Part shown: positions 1-11,305 of the stretch, in pieces
Position numbering within the stretch: the stretch's first letter is position 1
How the letters are laid out: every line of letters begins with the position of its first letter
The notes under the pieces: model-generated
What the model was told of the DNA's origin: nothing
What the model saw: the letters and a program-made list of their open reading frames with translations, nothing else
Databases searched by the model: none
Origin: Grifola frondosa
Taxonomy: Eukaryota; Basidiomycota; Agaricomycetes; Polyporales; Grifolaceae
Reading direction: 5' to 3'
NCBI GenBank assembly: GCA_001683735.1
Contig: LUGG01000002.1
Location: forward strand, 2,356,001-2,420,000
Length of the DNA stretch: 64,000 nucleotides
Made by a program: the position numbers and the translations under genes

Positions 1-381
1 AAGAGCGTCATTCTCGAGGGCTGCAGGGACTGGACCACCGGCGCGTGCGGCCTCGCCCAGCCCCCGTACATATCCGATTCGCTCCTGCAGAAGCTCGGCA
101 TGAGCGACGGACGCACGAAGCACTGGGGTAGGAATACCCCGTCGTTCACTCCCCGCCGCTCGTCCTCGTCAGAGCCCTCGTGGATGGGCCGTGGTACCTC
201 ACATAAAAAGGTAGAGAGGAGAAACGAGGAGTTCAAGGATATGTCCCGATACCGCAAGGAGGGCGCCTACGGTTCCAACCGTTCTAGGAGAGACCGTGAT
301 GAAGATGAGGTCGACGACGTCCCATTCAAGGAGTACATCGGGAAGCGGTATAGCCAAAAGCGTAGTTCGGATAGATACTGA
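1..381 (+). CDS. 3' end of an unrecognised protein gene (partial at left edge)
   Basis: An open frame enters from the window edge and ends at TGA 379-381, giving about 126 residues with no intron. The first 35 residues contain a short Cys/Gly-containing patch (DWTTGACGLAQPPYI). The rest is highly charged, low complexity and rich in Arg, Ser, Lys and Asp, as expected of a disordered nuclear or RNA-binding tail. The consistent codon use and the clean stop followed by non-coding DNA support a real C-terminus. I do not recognise the family, and the defining domain lies outside the window. Confidence 0.6.
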   Translation, partial: KSVILEGCRDWTTGACGLAQPPYISDSLLQKLGMSDGRTKHWGRNTPSFTPRRSSSSEPSWMGRGTSHKKVERRNEEFKDMSRYRKEGAYGSNRSRRDRDEDEVDDVPFKEYIGKRYSQKRSSDRY

Positions 382-856
382 GCAGCACGGCCGGTGGTCT
401 TATGCGTCCCGAGACATGTTCGAGGGCTGCATTGTATACTAGTACGATATCATGGGTATTAGTTGCTCACGCACATGTAATGTTCATCGCACACTCCATA
501 ATAGACGTGCAACCATTCACCAGCTCGAGAAAATTAACGAAGAGACGAACCATCTAATCCATTAATACTCGCATATGCAGCGGAAACTATCAAATCGTGC
601 GTGATGATGAGTAAATATGCAAAGCAATCCGGTAACTACACTCCACAACTGTTTGGGAGGCACTGATACTGTTGTAAATATTGAGAACACCGATAGCAAA
701 TTGGACTTCAGACAGGAACGAGAGAGGTATTGCGCGAAAGCAAAAATGTGTGTATACGTGAGAATAGGGATATAGCCGTTGAGGGCTGGAGACGGAAGTT
801 CAGCAATTAACACCCAACGCATGGGTTTCCACTCACCAACGTCGCCACTAAGAATA

Positions 857-1165
857 CTACGACGCTCTGGATCGCTCCTCCCACATGAGCCGTGGAGTAC
901 GGTACGACTCGCGCTCGAACGCCTGCGAATCGTACTCCACAGCCACGCTCTCCTCAATTTGCACCTGCACGTCGAAATCGCCGTGCTCCAGGTCCAAGTC
1001 GGACACGCGGCTCTCTTCCTCGCCCGCGTGCGACACGACCACCACGCCGGATGTGCTGAAGTGGTCGTCAATGCGGACCTTCGATTCAAACTGCGAGCGC
1101 ATCGCTTGCGAGACGGAGCGAGCAGAGGTGAGCGGGCGGCTCACGACGATGTGGGTCGTCGGCAT
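857..1165 (-). CDS. orphan acidic exon-like open frame
   Basis: A 102-residue open frame on the minus strand. Its composition looks coding: it begins MPTTHIVVSRPLTSARS, then becomes strongly acidic (EEESRVSDLDLEHGDFDV). It resembles the acidic Ser-rich cytoplasmic tail of a membrane receptor, such as the tail of fungal STE3-type pheromone receptors. I found no transmembrane exons upstream on the same strand between 1200 and 2000, so this is only a resemblance. It may be a surviving exon of a decayed gene, or chance. Confidence 0.25.
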   Translation of the reverse strand: MPTTHIVVSRPLTSARSVSQAMRSQFESKVRIDDHFSTSGVVVVSHAGEEESRVSDLDLEHGDFDVQVQIEESVAVEYDSQAFERESYRTPRLMWEERSRAS

Positions 1166-2003
1166 GCGGTTGTGCTCTGCTGCAGCGTCTGCAGGGCAAG
1201 GCGGTGCAAGTCAGACTGGGGTGAGAGCGCGCTAAGGGAGACGCGCACCACGGAGGTGGATTAGTATCCGCTGGCTCATTATCCACGTTATGGTATAGCC
1301 AAGGGACGCTCTGCATGATTCAGTGAACAGCGGTGAGATCTCGTCGCAGTGAGGGAACTGAGGACGACACGGACCCTGAGGACTGGCATGGTTGTACATA
1401 CCTGTCAGTAACGTGTCGCAACTGAGGCACATAAATCTTACCTGTGTTGTTTCATCAGTCGTCCTATAGAGGATTAGATTAAATATGTTCACGCCTTTGG
1501 TAAAAGAGTTAGAATAATGCGCTTGACTCATGAGAGCGGTAAAACGCACCAGTTAATGCAATGAAATATACGAGGCCGTCATGCAGCATTCTGCAGGCAA
1601 AGTTGATAGAATGACGGCGTATATAAGAGCTGTATGAGACTCACACTTTGACGAGATGAGACATTCTGCTACAAAGCGAGTAAATCATTTAGACCAAATA
1701 CTCGGCTGTGCTCGAGTACTCACCTGCCGGCAGGAGGTTTAAATCTGAGTAGATAAAAGCTGGAGATGCCCAGCGTTACAACATCGTAAACCATCGTGAC
1801 AAGATAGTACAGCCAAACGGACAGATGCGAAGGCACATTGCCCGCCGTGCAACTAAGAGTTGTCTTAAAATTTGGGCCATCACGGTAGGATTAACGAAGT
1901 ATGCACTTACTTATGCTGGAGCCGTTTCGAAGCCAGAAGCAGGTCAACGAACGGGACAGTAAATAATCACTCCAACTCACGTGAGCTTGCACGGCTGAGA
2001 ATA

Positions 2004-2465
2004 CTACCAATCAGTCTTCTCTAACGGCCTGTAATTTGTATCATTCCTCACCAATGCGGTGCCATAGATTCGTGAACCACTCCACCTTGGTGGAATTACG
2101 TTAGATCCTTTGGGACTACACGATAGTAGCTTGAACGCACTGTGGTACAACATACAAACACGACGATCAATGTCCACATGACTCCGGTGTGTCGTCTTGA
2201 GATATTCAAGGTTCTTTAGCAGATCGAGTTCAGTGATGCTCCACTGATGCATCGACAATTTCCTAACCTGATACCGAGGACGATCTGGGAGACCATGCTC
2301 TGCAATACTAATGATCGAGGGCAATATTAGCGGATATCCATCTTCGAACACACTAACAAAGATCCACACGCCAGTATGCGTCCGTATATTGAGAAACCAT
2401 GGTCCAGAGGACGTCGATGCGGGCAAACGAGCGTGTGCACCTCCCCAGTGCGTCGAGCTATACAA
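2004..2465 (-). CDS. hypothetical 153-residue open frame
   Basis: An uninterrupted 153-codon frame in otherwise non-coding DNA. It shows no signal peptide, motif or family I recognise, and no neighbouring exons. It could be chance at this base composition and is recorded only because the stretch has little else. Confidence 0.15.
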   Translation of the reverse strand: MYSSTHWGGAHARLPASTSSGPWFLNIRTHTGVWIFVSVFEDGYPLILPSIISIAEHGLPDRPRYQVRKLSMHQWSITELDLLKNLEYLKTTHRSHVDIDRRVCMLYHSAFKLLSCSPKGSNVIPPRWSGSRIYGTALVRNDTNYRPLEKTDW

Positions 2466-3456
2466 TCAGCCATTCAAAGCCACTCACCTTTCAGTACAGG
2501 TGCCGCGAGATAATAATGCTGACAAGCGGGTTCGGAGAAGGAACCGAAGAAGCCCACGTTGCTAACGGTGAGTGTGATGATACTGACATATCTATGGATC
2601 CACATAGCAGGCGCCCGCGTTTAGAAGTAGGAAGAGAAACGAACACTCGCATAGCTCACCGGATTAGGATGAAAAGGATGCAGCCAGGACTCATCTTCCA
2701 CAGCCGCTGCCCCCTGTAGAATCGCCATTCTGCAGGTAAGGTCAGCAGGTAGCTGGGAGCACGTGTAAGCGGTAGAACGCTGTGCCACAAAATGGGGACA
2801 GACTCGTATAGAGCTATGGAGATGGAAGCTACCCGGATGAACGACGGCCCACTGCCCTCCTCAACAATCGGCGTCATACGGGTGGCGAGTCAGATGGCGC
2901 AGAATGGGATGCGTTTACGGGGACACTGCCAGGATGGAGGGGTATAAGGGCAAGTCGGTGACTGGACACATGATGAACTGCCACTGAGATTTTCAGTGGC
3001 CTATTCTACAGTGTTCGAGTTTCACGCTCGACTCGCCTCGCATGCAACTCATTATTTGCCGACAACAATCCACGCCACATGCCTTTCTCGGTAGGTTATT
3101 CGTGCTCCGTAGCTCGGCATTTGCGGCACAACGCCACATGTGTCGATATACATACCATATATAGTAATATTCTAACACGTCAATCTCTCATCGACAGAGC
3201 TGTCATGATATAAACAACTGCGATCCCGTGAGTTCAATATCCTCCCGCCAGTTATCTCAGCATACCTGAATCGCCGCTCCTTGTCCGCCTATCTCCACAA
3301 CGTATTTAATCAGCATGCATCAGGCTTGGACTAAGGGATAGTATTGATGCCTACGTCCCTCGTAAACAAGTTTCAATGGTTATGAACATCATTACATTTA
3401 AATTCAAGACCGGGCCTTCCATTCGTACAGATTTTGAGTAAGATACTTTTTACCGT

Positions 3457-6400
3457 CTAGATTCCGCGGCGTCCCACAGCCCGTACGGCGGTCCCGTGCG
3501 CCAGCTGTGGCAGCTTTTTCTCCGCATTCGTATTCGACGGCGGGGGCAGGAACCCTGCGTTCACGAGCCATGCGAGGTACTTGCCCATGAGTGCATCGTC
3601 CACCGTACGGTTCGTCTCCTTCATGTGTGGCGCCAGCACCGCACGCATGTTCGTGTCATTCAGCTCCGGCGCCTTCGTGCTCGTCGGCAGGTCGTCGAGC
3701 ACAAAGTGCAGCAAGGGGAACAACGCATTGTCCTGCACCTCCATAACGTGCTTCTCGAGCTGGCGGCGCCAGACGACGTATTCGCAGCGCTCTGTGGGGA
3801 ATCCGTACCGCGCCAGCGACGAAAGGAAGGCGTTGAACGATGGCCGGGGATACGCGGCGACGTGCAGCACGCTCTGCGCGTCTCGGGGTGCAGGCAGCGG
3901 CGCGACGGCAGCAAGAGCGGCGCAACGCGCGACATGGTCGACTGGCACCATGTTGACTGTGTTTATTAATATCTGGCACCAGGCCCAGCTGTATGCAACC
4001 CTTGACCAGACGCCAGAGGAAGTCATCCGTGTTTGTAACTACGAAACGCCACCATCCGACGTCAGCGTTTATGTCAAGGAAGAGACGGCTGACAGCACTT
4101 ACCAGCGGACTGGGAATCGCCCACGACATACCCGGGACGTACGATGTGGCCCTTCAGTCCCCTGCGGCCGGCCTCGAATAGGAGTTTTTCGGAAACCCAC
4201 TTGCTCTGCCCGTATCCGGTCTTCAGTGCCGTACGCGCGCCTTCAAGATCATCGCTCTCAGGAACGCCCCCGAGGCTATCCCGGTCGCCAGATAAAGAGT
4301 CCGAAAGTTGCACGTAGTAGTCGGTGTCAATGGCAGAGGTCGAGGAAACAAAGACAACCAGCTTGGGCTTTCCAGTCGCAGCCAGCTCGACAGCAGTTAG
4401 AGTGGAAAGGACATTCGCGGATCGGAGCTTTTCGTAGGGGTACACCCAGTGAACCTATTGTGCGGAGACGCTATTAAAAATGAAGCACTTCGAAGAACCG
4501 AAAGATACGTACGAGAGCGCCATTGTGGATAATTGAGTCAGCCTCTTCTGCGACGTGCGCCCATGTAGGCTCGTCCAGACCGAAACGCTCTTGGTCCAGA
4601 TCGCCCTTCACCACCTCCAGCCTGGACGTCTTCACCCACTCCTCGTCCCATACTCCGCGTCCACTTGCGGCATCCCGCAGGCGGTCCAAGGCCTTCGCCG
4701 CATCGGATGCACGGACAAGACAAATGACTTTCTTCACACGTTCTGAACGAGCCAACAAGTCGCGCAAGACGAAGGCGCCAAGGAACCCAGTAGCCCCGGT
4801 CAAGAACACGGTGAGCGGGCGGCTGGAGTAGTCCGCAGGCAGCGCAGGATATGACGGCCGCAGCTTCGGCAGCAGGTCGTCATAGTCCTTGCCGTATTCA
4901 ATCTTCTTCGCACTTACGTTCTTCTGGGCGGCGCTCTCTGCGGGGGCCGTGGGCGTCCGCACGCCGTCTCCGAAGCCAAGATCGGCATTACGCATTCCAT
5001 CGACAGCTTCTGCGAGAGCCCCAATGGTAGGCTTGTCGAATACGAGGCCGAGGGGCGCGTCCACGAGGAACGCTTTGCGGATCTCAAAGATGAGACGCGT
5101 TGCCAGGATAGAGTGTCCGCCAAGGTCGAAGAAGCTTTCGTCCACTGGAAGAGGAGAGGGAGGGTTGGGAAGGATGCGAGACCAGATTGCTCGAATGGCC
5201 TCTTCGGTAGGCGTCGCTGCGGGGCCGCCGCGTTGGGGCTCGGGCACGGCTTGCGCTGTGTCAGGGAAGGGAAGGGCAGGCTTGTCGATTTTACCGTTCG
5301 GGTTGAGAGGCATGCGCTTGAGCGGCACGAATACTGCAGTAGAGAATAAGCCGAGCTGGACATCAGTGAAGGAGGAGACATACAGGTTGGAACACTGTAG
5401 CTCGGGAGTTTTTTCCTGAGATGCTCTCTGATATCCTTGATCAATCGTCGGTACTTCCGCATGCCACTGACGAGTCCCCTGTCATCCTCGCCTTCCCCGA
5501 TATCGCTAGCGTACGAGTCCAGCGCAGGTCCACTGACCGGCACGAAATAGCTGACGAGGATCTTCTCCTCATCTTTGTCTCTCCGCACGAGCGTGACGTT
5601 TTCTCTGATGAGCGGATGCTGGCTAAGATGCGTGTCGATCTCGCCAAGTTCGATTCTGAAGCCCCGAATCTTCACCTGGTCGTCCGCACGTCCCGTGCAC
5701 TCGACTATCCCATCAGGGAGGTACCGGCCAAGGTCACCAGAGCGGTACATCCTGTCGCGCACGCCCTTCCAGTGCTTCGCTTCCGGCCCTGGCTGCCCAC
5801 TGTGCGGGTGCGCGATCGTGTCAGTGCGCGGCGGGGCATTCTCGCAGAACCAGTTCGTGACGAATTTCTCGGCAGTTGCGCTCGGGTCCGAATAGCCCTC
5901 TGCAAGGCCGCCCGATCGTACGTAGATCTCGCCGACCTCGCCGACGGCACAGGGAACGTTTCTGTCGTTGCGATTCACGACGAGCAGCTGCACGTCGACC
6001 ATGCCCTCGCCAGCAGGCATGATGTCTTTCTGTGTTGCGAGGAACGTGGTGTCCTCGGCCACACTCGGGATCAGGAAATACGACACCGCACGCTGTGTCT
6101 CCGTCGTGCCGTACATGTTCACGATGCGCACGTTCGCGGCGAGAGATTGCAGACGCAGGCAGTCGCGCTTCGTTAGTACGTCGCCGACGAAGAACGCGTT
6201 GCGCAACGAGGGGATCTGACGAGTCGCTTGGGCGGAGAGAAGCTGGCCCATTGCTGGTGTGAGATGAGTTACCGTTACCTCATTGTCCGCCATCCACTCT
6301 GCAAGTCGCCCTGGGGTGCCAATATCATCCGAAGTAGGAACGTATAAACTTGCACCGAAAAATAATGGCGTGAACACTACGTGTGTTAGCTATGTCAGTC

Positions 6401-8022
6401 GTCCGAGAAAGAATATAAGTGGACCTACTGTCGCGCTGAATGGGATCGTGGGCGATGCCGCTCAACATTGTGAACTTGGAATGGTCGCCGAGCCCGAACC
6501 GCTGGCCCATCCAGGGGAAGAAATGTGTCAGACTGAAATGCCTGCCTTTCACGCCCTTTGGGATGCCGGTGCTACCACTGGTGAAGGACAGCGTGCCAAC
6601 GCTATCCGGGCCCAGCGCAACGTCAGGATCGGTATCTCCCAAATTCGCCTGAGGAGTCAAAACATCTTCAGGATTGGGACCTGCTCCGCCAACAATCTCA
6701 CCACCCGCGAGCAGCTCCAGCGCAGGCACCTCGACGCGGATCTGTAGCTCTGTCGAGATGAAGTCGCGTACAGTCGGGCTGATCTTCCCGGCGCCCTTGA
6801 GCACCACCAGCGCACGGGGCTGCGCGACCTTGAGGTAGATCGATTGCCTCGACGGCGGATACGCGGGATCTGTAGTACCAAGTATTATTTACCCGTGCGC
6901 GCGCGAGCTCGAAGAATGGGCACCTATCACCGAGAACGTCGCGCCAGCCTTGAGGACTGCCATGACAGCCACGACAAGCTCGACGCTGCGGTAGGCGTAT
7001 ACCATAACCACCTCCTCGCGCTGCACGCCGCCTTGCAGCAAATGGTGTGCGAGAATGTTTGATGCGCGAAGGATGGTGCCGTAGGTGAATGTCCGCTTTT
7101 CCTGCGGTTGGTCTAGAATTGCCGAGGGAAGGCACTGAATGACGCAGGGTCTTTCAGGCCATTGTCGGGCATTGCGCGAAAAGACATCCGGAATGGCGCC
7201 CTTCCAGTCACACCAATTCAGGTCTGCCGTCGGGTCTGGTAGCTTGGCTCGTTGCGCAGAGGTCAGCAGTGGTACAGAGCCGACGGGCGCGAGAGGATTC
7301 GCAGCGGCCTTGCGCAAAAATATCGAAAGCTGGTCGATGATGCAAATAATGCGGGCGGACGTGAACAGCAGCGAGTTGTACAAAATGCGAAGGGATAGAC
7401 GGGGTGCAAGCGACGAGCGGCTGGATTCTTGTTGGCGGGTAACGAATACGGTCAAATCGGACGTCAGGCTCGTAGAGTGCAGGAATGTCTCCTGCGGTGT
7501 GTCCGTTTCATCGAAAAATCGCACCCGGAACAGCGGGCGTGAGGCTTCGACGGTGTCTGTTTTATCCTTCCCCAGCGCGCGGACGATCGCTTCATACGGC
7601 ACGCTGTCTGCCTCGGCTTCTCGCTCGACCTGCTGCACTATGCGGACGATGCCCCAGAACGGATCCTCTGGGCCCACAGGTACGCGGAGAAGTAAAGGAT
7701 CGCGCACAGATGCAGAAGAAGAGCCGATGACTAGATCTGTGTCACCAGTGTATCGATGCAGGAGTACGGAGAACGCAGCAAGCAGGAGGTGGAACGCAGA
7801 TGGTGTATTGTTACTCGCGCTGTCCTCGTCGTCGCCATCGCCATTTTCGTCGTACAGGGCCAACTTAAGGAGGCCAAGGCATGTCTGTTCTGAGAGTTCA
7901 GCGGAGAATGCAGCTTCTACTAACCTGTTCCCGCCTGTAGGTCGGGGATAGTCCGTCGGAAGCGATATTTGCGGGAGGTTCTGTAGCCGTGCTACGACTC
8001 GGTCCAGACGATCGTCCCTCAT
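3457..8022 (-). CDS. lys2: L-2-aminoadipate reductase (alpha-aminoadipate reductase), large subunit
   Basis: This multidomain enzyme of fungal lysine biosynthesis adenylates alpha-aminoadipate, loads it on a carrier arm and reduces it with NADPH to the semialdehyde. Six exons read 8022-6924, 6869-6429, 6376-5384, 5333-4513, 4454-4103 and 4038-3457. Together they give about 1,428 residues, the normal Lys2 length. The order is condensation-like N-terminus (LPTDYPRP), adenylation domain ([35 protein letters not shown]), carrier with phosphopantetheine serine ([12 protein letters not shown]), then a Rossmann reductase ([23 protein letters not shown]). All five introns are GT-AG, 50-64 nt. One extra base near 3962-3964 breaks the frame just before the conserved [12 protein letters not shown]; the exon sum is one base over a multiple of three. 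This is probably a sequencing error. The gene diverges from the RBR ligase across 315 bp. Confidence 0.95.
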
Positions 8023-8337
8023 CGCGAACAGGCTGCACGCAGGCTGAGAGATGGAAATGAGAGGTCTTGAGAAAAGACTGGACTTTTAGATTGGGCTGGA
8101 AAGGAAGACTTAGACCGATGAAGGAACGAGTCAGGATCGCCGGTCACGTGCACGCGTAATTGCAAGTCGCGTAGTTCGCGTTCGTTCAACAAGTTCAAGC
8201 TCCGTGACGACAAGCTTCGAGCCAGACTCTAAAGTCGCGATTTAGTCGCGACCATCTTCTGGGTACTCATATTCTTCCAGTTAATGCGAATTGTTTCTCT
8301 TGCGCCACCTCTTTTAAATCGCTGCTGCCCTTTGACG
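8023..8337. promoter_or_regulatory. divergent promoter between lys2 and the RBR ligase gene
   Basis: This 315-bp gap separates the two start codons. It holds GAGTCA at 8128-8133 (TGACTC on the lys2 strand, about 105 bp from its ATG). That is the core of Gcn4/CpcA-type general amino-acid-control sites, which is sensible for lys2. A CACGTG E-box lies at 8145-8150. Two direct copies of AGTCGCGA sit at 8233-8240 and 8244-8251. The sites are visible; their function is inferred. Confidence 0.4.
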
Positions 8338-10686
8338 ATGCACCCAAACGAAGACATGCTCTCCGAGCTTCTGATCGCCCAGCTCCTGGAGGAGGACATG
8401 CGCGCTCTGGCAAGCACACAAGAGGCCGAAAGGCTGCAGATGGCTGAGGTTCTACGCGACTCTGCACGCGCTTCTGGCCGCATTCCGAAGAAGGCCAACA
8501 CGCTGGCACAGACCGCAACCGACTTTGACGTCGCGCTGCGGCTGGCCGCCTCGGACGCGCGATGTAGCAGCGACGCATTGTTTGCGCAGACTTTGCACGC
8601 GGACGACTCGAGCGCCATCACGAGCCGGCAGTTTGCGCAGAAACTTGCGGCGACTGAGAAGAAGATTCTGCTGGACGCCGAGTTCGCTAGGAGGCTGCAG
8701 GACGCGGTCGATAGGGGAGATGTAGATACTGACGATGTGACCATGAAGGATGCAGAGAGGTAAATATTCCGTCAGGTCTGTGCTAATAGATGCTGATTTC
8801 ATCGCATACAAGTGTCCTCGGTCAAGACGCGATTGAGCAGATTTTGGTGAGCAAAGGACATTTTTTCATGTCATACGGTGCTGACAATCTATTAGGCTTC
8901 TGATATGAACGATAAAGGTAAGGGGAAGTCTCAAAATAGTGATAGAGGCAAAGACAAACATCGGTGGACCAGCCCCAATCCACAGGATATGAGAAGTGAG
9001 CGAATTTCCATCCCAGTACCACAGCTCCTGACATCTCACTACAGCAAAAGTGAAGGAAACAAAGCCATTCCAGGTCTGCGGTATCTGCATGGAGCCTTTC
9101 CAGCTCACGCATTCCCCCGTCGCCGCCGCGCGTTCCGCGAACTCCTCTGCGCGCCTCCCCTTCGGGCTGCGGCTACCGTGCCCGTGCGCCCACGCTTACT
9201 GCCTCTCCTGTCTCGGCGGGCACATCAGGAGTAAGATCGACCCAGAGGGCGACGGCAGCGGCAACCCGGACACCGTCGTATTTCCCATACGGTGCCCTGA
9301 GTGCCCCGTCATCGACTGGGTCGGGGGCATCCCTGATGAGATTGCGGAGAAGGTATTGTCTGAGAAGGACATGGTACTCTGGGTTTGTTATCTGCGCTTC
9401 AGGTCCGATGACGATGTGGCTGATTCGACGCTTGTCGCTGGTTCGTAGCATCACCAGAAATTGCTGGACAGCATGCCGCGCCACTACTGCCCGAACCCCC
9501 GATGCTCGGCTTTGGTACAGCTGGACGATGATGTAGAAGAGCCATACGCGTCCTGCCCGTCCTGTAGCGTTATGATCTGCGTGCCCTGTCGAGTCGTGTG
9601 GCATGGAGGTAGGACACAGCCCGCTTCCTCACCGTGTTAAGTTGGCCTTTGCTGACACGTTATTATTTCCAGGGTTTACGTGCGAAGAATATCAAGTATG
9701 GGCTACGCTTGTAACTCGCTGCGCACACAATCTCACACATTCGCTAGTCGCTTCCTCTCGATGAACGATCTCCGGAAGATCAGCAGGCTCTACAATTAAT
9801 GAAGGTGCCTCATTCCTTTAATTTCGATGCATCTCGATGCTTAATATTTTTCCAGGCTGAGAATTGGCGTAGATGCCCGAAGTGTGCAGTACGTTCAGCG
9901 TCATAAGCGTCTCTTTTCTGCCGACATATTGACACTGTTACAGTACATCGTCGAGCTGGCGGTCGGGTGCAATCATATTACGTGCCGATGCAGAACTGAG
10001 TTCTACTTCAAGTGCGGCTGTATGTGATTCCTCTCCTTTCGTAGCTCATGTTCTAACTTGCGCACGTGCAGCGCTCTGGGACGTCCGTCGCAAGCGCTGC
10101 ATGCGCGAGCCTTCCTGCTCCTTGTGGGACGAGGACATGCTTCTGGAGGAGCGCAAGAGGGACCGTGAGCGAGAACGTGCCGCGCATCGCCAGCGGGGCC
10201 CGCCGCCGCCCTACGCCCCGCGTGCCGATGATTCCGATGAAGACGACTCCGAAGACTCCGAAGGTGAGGATGGAGACGAGGACAGCGCGGACAGCGAGGA
10301 CAACGAGGACAGCGAAGACAACGACAGCAAATCCTCCGATGAAGACGATAACAATGGGCTAGCCAGGGCGCACTCGACTGGATGGATGATCCGCGTAAGT
10401 GCTCGCCCTCTCCCCTGGCCCTCTCCCGCTCACTTTTCTACGCACAGAAATCTTGTGCTCGCGGCACTGGTTTACAACGGGGATGATCCGCGACCTGAAG
10501 TGCGGGTACTGCGAGACGCCGCTCAACTCGCTCGCAGATCTGCGCTACCATCTTCTGCATGTGCGCTGGCACGCCGTCTATGCGTGCTGTGGCCGGTTCT
10601 TCAAGCGCGAGATCGACTTCCAGAGGCACGCAGAATCTATCCCCTCGCGACATGGTGCGCACATTCACCGAGTCTCCAGGAACTAG
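8338..10686 (+). CDS. RBR-type (RING1-IBR-RING2) E3 ubiquitin ligase
   Basis: It transfers ubiquitin through a RING/HECT hybrid mechanism with a catalytic cysteine in RING2. The start is ATG 8338, which opens an alpha-helical N-terminus. RING1 is at about 9062-9305 (CGICMEPF, CPCAHAYCLSC, CPECP). The IBR follows (YCPNPRC, CPSCSVMICVPC, WHGGFTCEEY). RING2 is WRRCPKC plus GCNHITCRC near 9965; the cysteine of GCNH is the expected catalytic one. A 23-nt exon (9673-9695) encodes GFTCEEYQ. After RING2 comes a strongly acidic Asp/Glu/Ser tract (about 10225-10350), then a Cys/His-rich tail with two finger-like patches (CGYCETPLNS, FQRH). The frame slips between the acidic tract and ALDWMDDP, near GGG 10356-10358; one missing G restores it. 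Substrate unknown. Confidence 0.85.
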
Positions 10687-11305
10687 CACCGTTTCTTCAT
10701 GTATAGCAATGGACGCATGTGTACGTTCGGCTGCTCTTCATGTGGGCCATATGCAGTAATGCTAATCGGTGAATTGTATGTGATCCGGTAAGATGGCGTT
10801 GCACAAAACGATTTGAACTGTCGCTATGTTCCTTGGGCGAAAGTTCGGGTAGATTGCAGCTCACGAGACGCGCTAGGGCACGATGTTCTTCCGCGACAGT
10901 GATCAGAACCGGCCCGCCTTGCCCGCACCTACGGTACGTTACGTCGGGGGTGGTGATGCTGCACGGCAGACTGCAGCCGAGGCTCCGTTTGGCGCGGGTT
11001 GGCCGCATTTGGAAAAACACGACATGTCACGGTCACGGGACAACGAGCGACACGCCTAAATTGGGGTGAAGAGCGCGCCGAAAGGAGAAATGATGTCACA
11101 GCACTAGTACGCCGTGCGCTACGCCCGGAGAGCCGGCCGTCTGAACGAGGGTCCGAAGCTGCTCACTCCACAACAACAGATAAAGATCAGCAATAAGTAT
11201 GAACTCTCCCGGCCTCCCTCTTCCCCTCTTGCCTTCCACCACAACCTCCACCTCACTCCCTGCCTCTCACTCCCCTCGCGCATTCACCCACACTCGCAGC
11301 CAACA
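10687..11305. other. intergenic region with the upstream sequence of the dehydrogenase gene
   Basis: No gene recognised. The last 100 bases before ATG 11306 are pyrimidine-rich (runs of CCTC and CTCC), as is common in basidiomycete promoters and 5' UTRs. Confidence 0.4.

Larger units (their letters stand above)
382..3456. other. gene-poor stretch, no secure gene
   Basis: About 3 kb between the partial gene and the 3' end of lys2. Open frames are short and do not join through plausible splice sites into a recognisable product. Two candidates are listed separately (857-1165 and 2004-2465, both minus). No RNA gene, repeat array or transposon end was recognised. It may be a decayed locus. Confidence 0.5.
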
